Shown here piece after piece: positions 1 through 9,303 of a stretch of DNA of 64,000 nucleotides. Positions within the stretch are counted from its first letter, which is position 1, and each line of letters opens with the position of its first letter. Origin of the DNA: Dietzia sp. NCCP-2495 (GTDB lineage: Bacteria > Actinomycetota > Actinomycetes > Mycobacteriales > Mycobacteriaceae); assembly GCF_026011735.1 (NCBI RefSeq), contig NZ_BRVN01000015.1, forward strand, positions 1 to 64,000, read 5' to 3'. Position numbers and translations under genes: made by a program. The notes under the pieces were generated by a model. That model had not been told where the DNA came from. It did not search any database and was given only the letters and a program-made list of their open reading frames with translations.

Positions 1-23
1 AGGGTGGCGTTAGCGTGGGACAC

Positions 24-83
24 GAAGACCTCCGTTGTGCGTGTGTTTGCTTGGTCGCTTCCACACCTCACACGGAGGTCTTC
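24..83. repeat. 12-bp perfect inverted repeat with 36-nt loop
   Basis: GAAGACCTCCGT at 24-35 is the exact reverse complement of 72-83, and the similarity continues imperfectly inward. No gene is recognisable in 1-285. It could be a terminator-like hairpin or the edge of a decayed insertion sequence; IS and resolvase remnants in this window make the second plausible but unproven. Confidence 0.5.
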
Positions 84-285
84 TTCAGGTCATCCCGCCA
101 TGCCGACCGGGCACACAAGCTGAGCGGTCATTACAGTCCAACTCAGGACCGGGCAACGAGGACGACGACGGCAAGGGCCGCCACGGCAAGCACCGGTTCT
201 CCTACGATCTCGGCGGATTGGAGCCGGACGACCAGGCCGCACGAACCCGGTCGGGTCGGCACCGGCCAGGTCCGTGCCAGCCGGG

Positions 286-1506
286 TCAGAACCAGTCCAT
301 CGAGCTGCCGTAGAGCCGGTCGTGCGGCAGGCTCCGTGCGATCAGCTCGGCGAGGGCTTCACGGTCGTTCCGCAGCGCGACCCCATTGCGAGTCGGCCGC
401 AGCTCGCCCTTGTACTTACGCACCAGTCCGAGCGCACGGGCCCAGTCCCGCAGCTGCCAGATCGGGAACGTGAGATCCTCACGATTGTTCTTCCCGATCC
501 ACAGACGATCCCAGCCGGTGTCGACCATCAGTTGCTCGACCATCGTCGGCCGCAGGTACCCGGCCGCGGTGAGCGTGACCCCGTCCCCGATCCGCTCCAG
601 CAGGATCTGCAGCTTGGCGGCCTCGTCCGCCTGGACTTCCCGCAAAGTGCCGGGCATGTCGGCCACCGCGGCCACTCGCCGCTGCGCGTCGGCAAGGTCG
701 AAGGCCTCCGCGTCCCACTCCGCCCAGAACTCGACGAACTCGGGCTCCCAGCCATCCGGGTTCATGTCGCCCGCGATCCACGCGTTGTAGGACCAGGTCC
801 CCCGGCAGTCCTCCGGAGGGCAGGCCCGGCGACCGGCCACCACGGTTGCGTCCGGAAGGACCTCGCCGTCGTCGTGGTCGTCGTCGGGGTCACGGTCGTG
901 GCCCTACCAGTACAGGAACTTGTCGCCCGCGTTGTGCGCCAGCTCGTCGAGCCGCACGTCGGCCTCGTCGAGCTCGCCCATCTCGCCGGCGTCGGGGTAG
1001 TCCTTGGAGCCGAAGTGCTCGGCGTCGCGGTCCTGGCGCGACGATGCGTGGATGAACTCGTGCAGGTGACTGTTCGTCCACCCCATGGCCTCCTGCAGGA
1101 TCAGGTGCAGCCGCGGCAGCATGAGGTCGCTGCGCAGATCCAGGCGCCGCCAGATGGGCGGGGACGAGTCCACCAGTTCTACCTTCACGCGATACGTCAC
1201 CGGAATCTCACGCCTCGGATGCCGCCGGTTCACGGCCGGGCGGTTCCAGGGCGACGGGGGAACCGCACCCATGCCCAGGGTCGACAGGGGATCCCCGCCA
1301 CCGGCGAGTACGTCCACCAGTTGCTCGGGCGAGACCCCGGCGCGGCCCATCGTGTCGACAAGCGCTCGGATGAGCTCGTCTGCAGGAAGGTCGCCGAAGT
1401 CGTGCGGGAGGTCTGGTGAAGGAGTCACCTCGCCAACGATTCGAGACGCGAGCGGCCTGCCGGGGCGGCCCCACAGCGGGAACCGAGTCCGGAGCAGTAG
1501 GCTCAC
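286..1506 (-). pseudogene. pRiA4b ORF-3-like family protein, split by an in-frame stop
   Basis: Two minus-strand reading segments (1506-904 and 843-286) lie in the same frame, separated by a TAG at 904-906. The upstream part (200 codons) contains the start of a plasmid pRiA4b ORF-3-like domain: YRVKVELVDSSPPIWRR from about residue 100, then a helix ending in HLHEF and the segment DKFLYW just before the stop. The downstream part resumes with GRRACPPEDCRG, the Cys-containing motif that follows the domain core in this family. Between them the expected YDFGD-W-H-type core is replaced by an Asp/His-rich stretch, so core sequence as well as the stop codon has altered the gene. The family's biochemical role is unknown. 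I read it as a pseudogene; two separately translated fragments are less likely. Confidence 0.65.
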
Positions 1507-1709
1507 CGGCCATGGACGATGTCGAGCCCGGACTCTTCGACCTTCCCGGCCTCGTGCCCGAGGGCGAGCCCGCGCCGGGGTCGAGGCCTGCGCGAAACCA
1601 GCGCGGTCGAAACGGCCAAACGTAGTCCTGCACTGCCACGGCGGAGGTGTCCCTCGTCGACGCGGCGGCGGTCACGGATGCACTGAGATGCTCCTATGTC
1701 AAGCTCCGC

Positions 1710-2831
1710 TCACGCCGCCGCCTGAAGTGCAGGGATCGGAGTGCGTGGCGCTGCAGTTGGAGGCGGCGACGTGGCCTCGGGCACGGGCCGTGCTTCGTCG
1801 GCGCGCATCGCGGCGAAGACCCGGTCCGATATCCGGCGGCGGAGCAGTCGCAATGCCTCGGTGCGGGTCTTGCCGGCGGCGATGAGCTTGTCGTAGTAGT
1901 CGGTGCCTTCGCCGCCGAGCCGCAGCTGGGTCACCGCGGCCATGTGTAGCGCGGCGTTGATGCGCCTGTTGCCGCCTCGGGACAGCCTGACGCGGACCTT
2001 ATTGCCAGACCACACTGGGATCGGGGCCGTGCCGTTGAAACGGGCGTAGGCGTCTTTGGACTTGAACCGCCTGACCCCGGCAGTCTCGCCGATGATCATG
2101 GCCGCTCCGAGCACCCCGAGGCCCGGCACGTCAAGCAGGTGCGGATGATCGGCGCGCACCAGCTTGCTCAGCCGGCTCTCGATCTCGTTGATCCGCCGGG
2201 TGAGGGACCGGATGTCTTCCAGAATGTCGCGGGCAATCTCCGGCACCACCCCGGTCAGGCCGCCCAGATAGGCGATCAACTCATCGAGGCGATGGTAGCG
2301 ACGCAGCGCCCGGGACGGTATCTGCAGGTCAGGGTCGATCTCGTGCAGGAACCAGCGGACCTTGGACTGCAGTGCGGTACGGCGAGCGACGAGGCTGCGA
2401 CGGTGGTCGGACAGTAACTTGATCTCCCGCGCCGGCCCCGGCAACTCGGCCGTGGGCAGGTCGCGTTCCCGCAGAGCAACACGCGCCACGGCCTCCGCGT
2501 CGATCGGGTCGGACTTGCCGGGTTCACGACCCGACCGGCGCATACCCGCCATCAGCCGGGTGTGGACTCGCACCACCTTGTGCCCGGCGTCGAGCAGGTC
2601 CGCTTCCAGGCGACGCGTCAGGTGCCGGCAGCCCTCGACCGCGATGCTCACCTCCTCGAACTGCTCGAGCCAGGTCATGATCTTCTGATGCCCAGCCGCC
2701 CGAGCCTCGACCGTGAGGACATCGATCCTCCTGCCGACCTCGTCGACAGCGACGAGCGTGTGCCAGTTCTTGTGGGCATCAATTCCAGCCACCGCGGACC
2801 TCCTCCTGCTGCGTATCGTGCACTTCGGCAT
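1710..2831 (-). CDS. IS110-family transposase (DEDD recombinase)
   Basis: A protein of about 373 residues with IS110 architecture. The N-terminal RuvC-like DEDD domain shows GIDAHKNWHTLV (first Asp), IAVEGC (Glu) and KSDPIDAEAVAR (paired Asp). A helical middle follows, then the C-terminal Transposase_20 domain with VPGLGVLGAAMIIGE and the family's conserved RFNGTAPIPVWSGN and RLSRGGNRRIN. It catalyses site-specific movement of its element; IS110 members make no terminal inverted repeats and, as shown for IS621, use a bridge RNA from the noncoding end. The start at 2831 (MPKCTIRS) sits just before the conserved domain; an upstream ATG at 2879 would add 16 basic residues unlikely to be native. 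The gene looks intact. Element ends are undefined: 1507-1709 and 2832-3000 hold no other recognisable gene. Confidence 0.9.
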   Translation of the reverse strand: MPKCTIRSRRRSAVAGIDAHKNWHTLVAVDEVGRRIDVLTVEARAAGHQKIMTWLEQFEEVSIAVEGCRHLTRRLEADLLDAGHKVVRVHTRLMAGMRRSGREPGKSDPIDAEAVARVALRERDLPTAELPGPAREIKLLSDHRRSLVARRTALQSKVRWFLHEIDPDLQIPSRALRRYHRLDELIAYLGGLTGVVPEIARDILEDIRSLTRRINEIESRLSKLVRADHPHLLDVPGLGVLGAAMIIGETAGVRRFKSKDAYARFNGTAPIPVWSGNKVRVRLSRGGNRRINAALHMAAVTQLRLGGEGTDYYDKLIAAGKTRTEALRLLRRRISDRVFAAMRADEARPVPEATSPPPTAAPRTPIPALQAAA

Positions 2832-2999
2832 CGCCAACCGAGGTCGGGCACGCCTCAGTCGGGCAGGACGAGCGAGCAAGCTCCTATAAGGCCACGGCCT
2901 TGATCAGCGATGCACACCCAGTGGAGCGGCACATCGCGGACAAGCCGTCTACGGCAGCGAAAAAACGAGCCAACCCCACCGGGCACCATCATTTTGGTA

Positions 3000-3235
3000 C
3001 TGAAGCGAAAAAAGCTGACGCCTGCTTGAGGATGGTGTTCGCTCGCCGCAGCTCACGATTTTCCTTCTCCAGCTGCGTGAGTCGGGCATCGCGATCGGCG
3101 GACACCGATGAAGGGTCCTGGCCCTCGGCCTAGCCTTTGCGGACCCAGGTCCGCAACGCCTCGCGGTGCACGCCGAGCTGCTCGGCGACACGCACGATCG
3201 CGAAAGCTCGTGCCTTACTCCGGACGTAGGCGCCA
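3000..3235 (-). pseudogene. IS3-family OrfA remnant
   Basis: Translating the minus strand gives ARAFAIVRVAEQLGVHREAL, RTWVRKG, a TAG stop (about 3131-3134), then DARLTQLEKENRELRRANTI and LKQASAFFA. This is the helix-turn-helix and leucine-zipper end of an IS3-type OrfA. The stop after the HTH, the missing N-terminus and the absence of an OrfB integrase domain show it is dead. Similarity ends near 3010, 120-180 bp upstream of the IS110 transposase start. The stretch 3236-3330 shows nothing else. Confidence 0.75.
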
Positions 3236-3330
3236 AAAGGATGACACCACTGCCGGTGCCCAGTTAGCCCACAGTCGGGGGTAGAGAGTTCTCCGTGCTT
3301 GCCTCGCTACAACCCGTCCACGCCCCAGCG

Positions 3331-3900
3331 TCAGGTCCGGATCGTTCCCGAGAACGCGCTCGTCAGCGCCAGGATGGGCAGGCCGATGAACAGGTTGACG
3401 ATCGCCGCCGCCACACCGTCGATGAACGGCACCGTCAGCAGGAGCGGCAGCACCACCGCGGCCACGATGAGGAGCCCCACTGTCCACGAGAAGAACTGCC
3501 GTGGGTTGGCCGTGCCCACCAGCAGCAGGTACCAGAGCAGGCCGGCGAGGATCGCCGCCACAGCCCCATAGATCGCGTACATGGTCGGCGTATTCCCACC
3601 ATTAGCCCACGGCTGGCCGAAACGGTTAAATACCGCCTCCACCACCCATGCGATCAACCAGCCCGCGATCGCCGCGACAACCGCCGTGGCAATAACACTG
3701 CCGACGAACTTGCCCATGTCCACCGCCGGGCCACGCCGCCGCTCCGGCGCGCCACCGTATTGCGACTCGGGAGGGTAACCAGACGCGGCGTAGTCGCCGT
3801 CATACGCCTGTCCCCCACCCACCTGCGAGTAGGCACGAGACTCGGGCTGCTGCCCCATGCGTCGGGTCTGGTCGTCCTGTCCCGGATACATCTGCTGCAT
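3331..3900 (-). CDS. DUF6069-type four-helix membrane protein
   Basis: A 189-residue protein. The first ~55 residues are polar and rich in Gln, Tyr, Gly and Pro (MQQMYPGQDDQTRRMGQQP), as in cytoplasmic tails of actinobacterial membrane proteins. Four hydrophobic segments follow, around residues 62-82, 105-125, 132-150 and 158-178. The pattern fits DUF6069, a family without assigned function. I place the start at 3900 because GGGGAGG lies 2-8 bases upstream; the open frame extends 32 codons further without a better ribosome site. It is co-directional with mctBC but separated from mctC by a terminator (3957-3994), so it is probably transcribed on its own. Confidence 0.7.
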   Translation of the reverse strand: MQQMYPGQDDQTRRMGQQPESRAYSQVGGGQAYDGDYAASGYPPESQYGGAPERRRGPAVDMGKFVGSVIATAVVAAIAGWLIAWVVEAVFNRFGQPWANGGNTPTMYAIYGAVAAILAGLLWYLLLVGTANPRQFFSWTVGLLIVAAVVLPLLLTVPFIDGVAAAIVNLFIGLPILALTSAFSGTIRT

Positions 3901-3956
3901 CGCCTCCCCATCGGCTACCTGGAGTACCGACTGTAACCGCTCCCCACCACAAAACC

Positions 3957-3994
3957 GACCGCCCGGCCCTCCCCGAAGGGACGACCGGGCGGTC
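3957..3994 (-). terminator. Intrinsic-type hairpin downstream of mctC
   Basis: GACCGCCCGG at 3957-3966 pairs perfectly with CCGGGCGGTC at 3985-3994 across an 18-nt loop that can itself pair partly (CCCTCCCC/GGGA). It starts 26 bp past the mctC stop. There is no long U tract, which is usual for actinobacterial terminators. Confidence 0.65.
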
Positions 3995-4019
3995 AATCGA
4001 GCCCGAACGAGCGGTGAGA

Positions 4020-5639
4020 TCAGTGCGAGATGGTCTTCTCCACACCGACACCCGTGAGCGAACGGACCTCCATCTCCGACTGCTTCAGCGGGAACTCGTC
4101 CTTCTTCCCCAGGAACGTCCCTACGATGCCCAGCAGGAATGCCAGCGGGATCGAGATGATGCCGGGGTTCGACAGCGGGAAGATCGAGAAGTCCACGCTC
4201 GAGATCATGGACGTCTCACTGCCCGACACCGCCGGCGACAGGGCGATGAGCACCAGCGTGCTGATCAGACCGCCGTACATCGAGAACAGCGCGCCCGTGG
4301 TGTTGAACCGCTTCCAGAACAGCGAGTACAGGATCGTCGGCAGGTTGGCCGAGGCCGCCACCGCGAACGCCAGCGCCACCAGGAACGCGATGTTCTGCCC
4401 CATGGCACCGATGCCCATGACGATCGACAGGATGCCGATCACCACCACCGTGATGCGCGAGACCTTGAGCTGCGAGGCCTCCGACGCCTGACCGTGCTTG
4501 AGGACGCCGTTGTAGATATCGTGCGCGAACGAGGCCGACGCCGTGATCGCCAAGCCCGCCACCACGGCGAGGATCGTCGCGAACGCGACCGCCGAGATGA
4601 TGCCGAGGAAGATCTCGCCGCCCAGAGCGAAGGCGAGCAGCGGGGCCGCCGAGTTCACGCCACCGGGAGCGTCGTTGATGACGTCCGGGCCGACCATGGC
4701 CGCGGCACCGAAGCCCAACACCAGGGTGAACAGGTAGAAGCCACCGATCAGGGCGATGGCCCACGTCACCGAGCGGCGGGCCTCCTTCGCCGTGGGCACC
4801 GTGTAGAAGCGCATCAACACGTGCGGCAGACCCGCAGTACCGAAGACCAGCGCGATGGACAGCGAGATGAAGTCCAGCTTGGTGGTCTCGGAGGCGCCGT
4901 ACTTGTTACCCGGGGACAGCAGGTCCGAGCCCGCGCGGTTGACGGCCTCACCCAGCAGCGCTGAGAAGTCGCCGCGGACGGCCACCAGGACCAGCAGGCA
5001 CATGATCAGCACGCCGCCGACGAGCAGAACAGCCTTGACCATCTGGACGTAGGTGGTGCCCTTCATGCCGCCCACGAGGACGTACACGATCATCAGCACA
5101 CCGACTGCCGCGACGACCAGCGCCTGGCCCGTCGAGTCGTGGATGTTGAGCAGCAGCGCCACTAGGCCACCGGCGCCCGCCATCTGGGCGATCAGGTAGA
5201 ACAGGCACACCGCGAGCGTGGCCAGCGCCGCCGCCATGCGGACCGGCCGCTGCTGGAGTCGGAAACTCAGCACGTCGGCCATGGTGAACCGGCCGGTGTT
5301 GCGCATGAGCTCGGCCACCAACAGCAGGGCCACGAGCCACGCCACGAGGAAGCCGATCGAGTACAGGAAGCCGTCGTAGCCGTCGATGGCGATGGCGCCG
5401 GCGATACCGAGGAACGAGGCCGCCGACAGGTAGTCGCCGGCGATGGCGAAACCGTTCTGCGGGCCGGTGAAGCTCGAGCCACCGGTGTAGAAGTCCTTCG
5501 CGGACTTGGTGGACTTGGACGCCCGGAGCACCAGCGCCATGGTGATGACGATGAAGATGCCGAAGACGACCATGTTGAGCAGCGTGCTGCCCACCTGCTC
5601 GCCCGGCACCAGCTCACGAATGTTGATCAACCAGTCCAT
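4020..5639 (-). CDS. mctC: Monocarboxylate/acetate:cation symporter (SSS family)
   Basis: A 539-residue membrane protein of the sodium:solute symporter family, closest in type to ActP/MctC, which imports acetate, propionate and pyruvate. About 13 hydrophobic segments are visible. Family hallmarks include SAKDFYTGGSSFTGPQNGFA, AGDYLSAASFLGIAGAIA near residues 68-85, and GTAGLPHVLMRFYTVP near 269-284. Its ATG overlaps the mctB stop in a TGATG junction, so the two are translationally coupled, matching the corynebacterial mctBC arrangement. A terminator follows at 3957-3994. CRP/GlxR-like palindromes upstream of mctB suggest carbon-source control. With prpE and citrate synthase elsewhere in the window, acetate/propionate uptake is a coherent role; the exact substrate is inferred. 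Confidence 0.9.
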   Translation of the reverse strand: MDWLINIRELVPGEQVGSTLLNMVVFGIFIVITMALVLRASKSTKSAKDFYTGGSSFTGPQNGFAIAGDYLSAASFLGIAGAIAIDGYDGFLYSIGFLVAWLVALLLVAELMRNTGRFTMADVLSFRLQQRPVRMAAALATLAVCLFYLIAQMAGAGGLVALLLNIHDSTGQALVVAAVGVLMIVYVLVGGMKGTTYVQMVKAVLLVGGVLIMCLLVLVAVRGDFSALLGEAVNRAGSDLLSPGNKYGASETTKLDFISLSIALVFGTAGLPHVLMRFYTVPTAKEARRSVTWAIALIGGFYLFTLVLGFGAAAMVGPDVINDAPGGVNSAAPLLAFALGGEIFLGIISAVAFATILAVVAGLAITASASFAHDIYNGVLKHGQASEASQLKVSRITVVVIGILSIVMGIGAMGQNIAFLVALAFAVAASANLPTILYSLFWKRFNTTGALFSMYGGLISTLVLIALSPAVSGSETSMISSVDFSIFPLSNPGIISIPLAFLLGIVGTFLGKKDEFPLKQSEMEVRSLTGVGVEKTISH

Positions 5640-6001
5640 CAGGCGACCCCACCTTCAAGCTCGAGGCGGATGGACTCCGCGCGGGGATCGACTTCCTTGT
5701 TGGCGAACCGGATGTAGAGCGCCGTGATGAGGAAGGTCGTGACGAACTGGCCGAGGCCGATGATCAGGCCCCACGTGATGTTGCCGAAGACCTTCGTTCC
5801 CATAAAGCCCGTCGCATAGATCGACAGGATCACGTACAGGAAGTACCAGACGAGGAACGCGACCGTCATGGGGAACACGAACGAGCGGAAGCGGCCGCGC
5901 AACTCCTGGAACTCGGCGCTGTTCTGCATGGCCACGAACTCGTCGGCCGTGGGTGTACGGCGTGAGTCCCCCACCGGTGGTGGGTCAGAAGGATTGGACA
6001 C
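5639..6001 (-). CDS. mctB: DUF485 small membrane partner of MctC
   Basis: A 120-residue DUF485 protein with a short polar N-terminus and two transmembrane segments (FPMTVAFLVWYFLYVILSIY and, after a short loop, ITWGLIIGLGQFVTTFLIT). DUF485 proteins are almost always encoded just before an acetate/monocarboxylate symporter and are thought to assist it. I choose the GTG at 6001 (VSNPSDPPP) because GGAGGA lies six bases upstream; an ATG at 6037 would extend the protein 12 residues without a ribosome site. Its stop overlaps the mctC start. Confidence 0.85.
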   Translation of the reverse strand: MSNPSDPPPVGDSRRTPTADEFVAMQNSAEFQELRGRFRSFVFPMTVAFLVWYFLYVILSIYATGFMGTKVFGNITWGLIIGLGQFVTTFLITALYIRFANKEVDPRAESIRLELEGGVA

Positions 6002-6042
6002 TGCAGGTCCTCCGTTTCGATTTGCTGTCGCACGCACACAAA

Positions 6043-6091
6043 GTGACGTGCCTCACGATCAGTGATGAGGAAAAGTGTGACACGCAGCACA
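6043..6091. promoter_or_regulatory. Two CRP/GlxR-like palindromes upstream of mctBC
   Basis: GTGACGTGCCTCAC (6043-6056) fits the GTGA-N6-TCAC core of CRP-family operators. TGTGACACGCAGCACA (6076-6091) fits TGTGA-N6-TCACA with one mismatch. Both lie 40-90 bp upstream of the mctB start. In corynebacteria GlxR, the CRP homologue, controls carbon-uptake genes including monocarboxylate transport, so cAMP-linked control is a reasonable inference. Confidence 0.5.
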
Positions 6092-6141
6092 GGTGATTCC
6101 GAAGGTGAACGGCTGATTGCTGATGAATCGCTGAAAAGTAA

Positions 6142-6179
6142 AGGTGACGGCACCCCCATCGGTGGGGGTGCCGTCACCT
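6142..6179 (-). terminator. Strong hairpin terminator after the VWA gene
   Basis: A nearly perfect stem of about 15 bp: AGGTGACGGCACCCCC from 6142 pairs with GGGGGTGCCGTCACCT ending at 6179, with a loop of about 6 nt. It begins 16 bp beyond the stop of the minus-strand VWA gene at 6195 and insulates it from the mctBC promoter. Confidence 0.75.
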
Positions 6180-6194
6180 CAGAACGGGGTTGGC

Positions 6195-7829
6195 TCAGGC
6201 TCCCCCGCGCTGGCCGATCGCCTCGGCGAACACCTGGACGATCTCCGCGGGCGTCCGGGCGATGTGGCTGCTGCCGCCGGTGGTCCGGCTGATTTCGGCC
6301 AGAATCTCCGGATCGGCGTCCTCCAGCAGACCGATCGTCACCACGATCACCGGTCGAGATGGATCCACGCGCTCGCGCAGCTGGGCCAGGAACTCGTCCC
6401 GGCTCAGCGGGGACACCGCGTCGTTAGCACCGTCCGAGATCACGATGATCGAGTTGATCATGTTGGGGTCGTAACTGGACCGGACCATGTCGTAGGCGTC
6501 CAGCACCGTGGTGTACAGGTCCGTCTCGCCGCCCACGAGGCCAGGCAGGGCCCCCAGCGCGCCGGCGAGTGCGTCGCGGTGCGGCACGCCGTCCACGGGG
6601 GTGTCGAGCCGCTGCAGTGGTGACACCTCCGCGTACGGCATCCCGCCCTGGCCGGCGGCACCGCCGAAGGCCCACAGGCCCAGCGCCGCGTCGTCCGGGA
6701 ACTGCCCCAGACCCGTACGGGCAGTCTCCACCAGCGCCTGGATGCGCGTGGCCGCCGAGCCCGGCATCACGAAACCCATCGACCCGGAGGTGTCCACCAG
6801 GACCAGCGAGCGGGCCGGCATCGCCAGCAGGCGCCAACGTTGAAGCTCGGAATAGAGGCGGTTCGGGTCGCGGACCACCAGCGCCTCGGTCTCGCCGATC
6901 CCCGCACCGTCGGCGAGTGGCGTGCGGTCGGCGGTACGGAAACCGTCGGCGGAGAGGGTGGACACGACATCGACCGCCGCGGTGGCATCGCGCAGCGCCT
7001 GAGCAGCCTCAGTCACCTCGGTCCGACGGGTGGGATCCTGTGCTGTCACGGCCAGCGGGTAGCTGAGGAACACCGCGCCGGTCGCCGGCGCCCCCAGCAC
7101 GACTCCCGAATCCGGGACCTCGCCCTGGAACGTCACCGCCTGCTGCTCCGTTACCACCGCGGCACCGCTGGACGCCGCCACCGCATCGAGCATCTCGCGC
7201 GAGGACAGCGGCGCCTCCCGCCGACTCGCCTGACCCTGCGCCAGCGCCGCGACCGACGCCGAGAGCGCCTCCTGGTTCGAGCGCATGTTCTCGACCTCCG
7301 ACGCCGCCGCGAGGATCGGCGCATCTGCCACACCCGAGCGGACCGGATCGCCGATGGACAGGCCCGGGGTCGCCAGTGCCGCCGTCCACGTGGACATGTC
7401 GACCTGCGCGTTCTTGGACGCGATGAGCACCGGCGTCGACGCGAGGGAGTTGAGGACCGTCTCGAACGGGATCTGCACATCACGCGAGACCTGGGCCAGA
7501 CGCACCGCGGAGTCCGGCACCCACAGGTCCGGCAGCACCTGGCGGTCCGTCACCCGGGCGGCGAAATCCGCCGAGCTGATGTCCTCCACCTCGAAGGAGT
7601 AGCAGCCGTCCGCGTCCTCGGCCAGGTCGCGCACGTGCTGGGCGATATCCGGCTCCGCCGCCACGCTGATCGTCTGCTCGTCGCCGCAGAAGCCACCGAT
7701 CCCCGACCTGGACAGGGCCGAGACGGCGAAGCCGATCACCAGCACCACCGCGAGGATCGCGGCACCTACGAGGACGACCTTGCGAGCCGTCTGATTGGAA
7801 CTCTGCGGCGCCGAACTGTGCCTGGCCAT
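6195..7829 (-). CDS. Membrane-anchored solute-binding-like / von Willebrand A protein
   Basis: A 544-residue protein. Residues 1-17 are cytosolic; a transmembrane helix lies at about 18-42 (VVLVGAAILAVVLVIGFAVS), followed by an extracytoplasmic region. Residues about 45-310 resemble a periplasmic solute-binding fold (DLWVPDSAVRLAQ, TPVLIASKN, VFLSYPLAVT). The C-terminal ~200 residues form a VWA domain with a complete metal-ion-dependent adhesion site, DTSGSM (DxSxS), and the later SIIVISDGANDAV segment. This tandem architecture is common in actinobacteria, and the function is not established; extracytoplasmic ligand binding or envelope assembly is possible. It is probably monocistronic, ending at the hairpin 6142-6179. 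Confidence 0.85.
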   Translation of the reverse strand: MARHSSAPQSSNQTARKVVLVGAAILAVVLVIGFAVSALSRSGIGGFCGDEQTISVAAEPDIAQHVRDLAEDADGCYSFEVEDISSADFAARVTDRQVLPDLWVPDSAVRLAQVSRDVQIPFETVLNSLASTPVLIASKNAQVDMSTWTAALATPGLSIGDPVRSGVADAPILAAASEVENMRSNQEALSASVAALAQGQASRREAPLSSREMLDAVAASSGAAVVTEQQAVTFQGEVPDSGVVLGAPATGAVFLSYPLAVTAQDPTRRTEVTEAAQALRDATAAVDVVSTLSADGFRTADRTPLADGAGIGETEALVVRDPNRLYSELQRWRLLAMPARSLVLVDTSGSMGFVMPGSAATRIQALVETARTGLGQFPDDAALGLWAFGGAAGQGGMPYAEVSPLQRLDTPVDGVPHRDALAGALGALPGLVGGETDLYTTVLDAYDMVRSSYDPNMINSIIVISDGANDAVSPLSRDEFLAQLRERVDPSRPVIVVTIGLLEDADPEILAEISRTTGGSSHIARTPAEIVQVFAEAIGQRGGA

Positions 7830-7976
7830 CTACGTGCGGCCTTTCTAGTCTCACGCGGTACCCAGCGGACACGCGATGAGAACACGTATATACAAGCCAG
7901 GCCGGGCGCTGGAATAGTACCTGTTCAGCCCGCGAGACAGGGACGTCCCCTCATCCTCCTGTAAGGATTACCCGGC

Positions 7977-8723
7977 TCACCGACCCCGGAAGACCGGCGG
8001 ACGCTTCTCCTGCCGGGCCGCACGAGCCTCCGCCATGTCCTCACTATGCCACGCACGCTGCTGCAGATCGGTGTGCTCGTCCCGAGGGAGAAGTCGCGCG
8101 TCGTCGTCGTTGATCACGGTCTTGATGTGCTGGAGGGTGAGCGGCGCGAATCCCGCGATCTCCCGCGCCAGGTCCATCGCCGCATCCAGACCGCCGATCT
8201 CGTTGGCCAGCCCGATCTGCGCCGCGACCTCCGCACCCACGGGGCGCGCCGTCATGAGCACCGACCGCGCGTGGCCGCCTCCCACCACGTTGGACAGGCG
8301 CTTGATGGTCCAGTTGTCCAGCGCGAGGCCCACCTTGACCACCGGCACCGCGAACACCGCGCTCGGGTCCACCACGCGCAGGTCAGCGGCGAGCGCCAGC
8401 TGGACACCGGCACCGACCGCCGGGCCATTGATCGCCGCGATCACCGTGACGGGGACCGACTCGATCGTCCGCAGCATCTCCGCGTGCGCGTCGTAGAACG
8501 CCGTGTTGTAGACGCCGCCCGACAGATCCGCGCCCGCGCAGAACGCCGTGCCGGCGCCGGTGATGACGATCGCCCGCACCGGATCGTCCGCCTCCGCCAG
8601 CGCCGCGGCCGCCTCGACCGCCTCACGGATCGCCGTGCAGACCCCGGCGTCGAGGGCGTTGCGCTTGTCATGGTTGTCCAGAGTGACGGTGACGACGGCG
8701 CCGTCGCGGTTCGAGACGATCAT
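7977..8723 (-). CDS. Enoyl-CoA hydratase/isomerase family protein
   Basis: A 248-residue crotonase-fold protein, the usual length. Visible signatures are HDKRNALDAGV near the N-terminus, the oxyanion-hole segment GAGTAFCAGADLSGG, and INGPAVGAGVQLALAADLRV with the second backbone-NH-donating Gly. The position often holding a catalytic Glu in beta-oxidation hydratases reads VPVVKVGLALDN rather than the common F-PE-GL form, so the exact acyl-CoA reaction is uncertain. I start at ATG 8723 (MIVSNRDG), where crotonase homology begins; a 26-codon upstream extension looks non-native. It is co-directional with the PIN pseudogene upstream but functionally unrelated. Confidence 0.85.
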   Translation of the reverse strand: MIVSNRDGAVVTVTLDNHDKRNALDAGVCTAIREAVEAAAALAEADDPVRAIVITGAGTAFCAGADLSGGVYNTAFYDAHAEMLRTIESVPVTVIAAINGPAVGAGVQLALAADLRVVDPSAVFAVPVVKVGLALDNWTIKRLSNVVGGGHARSVLMTARPVGAEVAAQIGLANEIGGLDAAMDLAREIAGFAPLTLQHIKTVINDDDARLLPRDEHTDLQQRAWHSEDMAEARAARQEKRPPVFRGR

Positions 8724-8801
8724 GGTGGAAACGATACTTCGGCAGGCGGCGGCTCGGGACTTGGCCTGCAGTTGTCGCAGCGTGCCGAGACATACCGCCA
8801 T

Positions 8802-9289
8802 TCAGCCTGCCGGTAGCCACGTATCGCGCAGCGCACCCTGCCAGCAGGGCAAAGTCAACAATTCGGTCGACTCGAGACGGGGCAGACCATCATCGAGCCT
8901 CCGGAGCTTGTCGTAAAGGCTTCGGAGTGCCGCCTTGTCAGGGAGGGACTGGCCGCCAGCGGCGCGTTCAAGCACAGTGAGTGTGCCGATGAGGCCGATG
9001 CTTCCCACCGCCTCCCCGCGATCCTTGAGTCGACGCAGGCGATTGCTCTCCTTCGACGCTCGTACTCGTCAGTCGCGTCGTCGGGAAAGACCTCCAGGTA
9101 TTTCGCGGGGAGCTTATTCATGACGCGTCCAGCAGGATCGAACCGAGGCTGCCTGGCCATCTGACGTATTTCCTGCTCGACGGTCTCCGGTATGCAGAGG
9201 GCCCCGAGAGTGCCGAACTGCAGCCGTTCACTGTGAGACGCAAAGAAGTTGAGGCCCGGGCCAGCGTCCATGATCGGGCGCGGAGTCAT
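8802..9289 (-). pseudogene. PIN-like domain gene, frameshifted (third gene of XRE/ImmA cassette)
   Basis: The start segment MTPRPIMDAGPGLNFFA carries the early Asp of a PIN-like fold, followed by CIPETVEQEIRQMARQPRFD and PDDATDEYERR. Near 9030-9055 the sense frame shifts. The other frame continues with KESNRLRRLKDRGEAVGSIG, LIGTLTVLERAAG and a charged C-terminus ending at 8802, a sensible continuation. Correcting one indel gives a protein of about 160 residues. It starts 15 bp after the ImmA/IrrE gene stop, forming a three-gene set seen in other actinobacteria (compare Rv2514c/Rv2515c). The intact relative would be a candidate nuclease/toxin; here it appears inactivated unless the frameshift is a sequencing error. 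Confidence 0.65.
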
Positions 9290-9303
9290 TCAGTCCCGTC
9301 CCT

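Noticed and set aside
1690-2887. GCTCCTAT direct repeat (1690-1697 and 2880-2887) as a target-site duplication of the IS110 element
   Set aside because: IS110 elements do not normally make target duplications, and eight bases can recur by chance. It might be a core site, but the noncoding ends it would define are too short for a bridge RNA.
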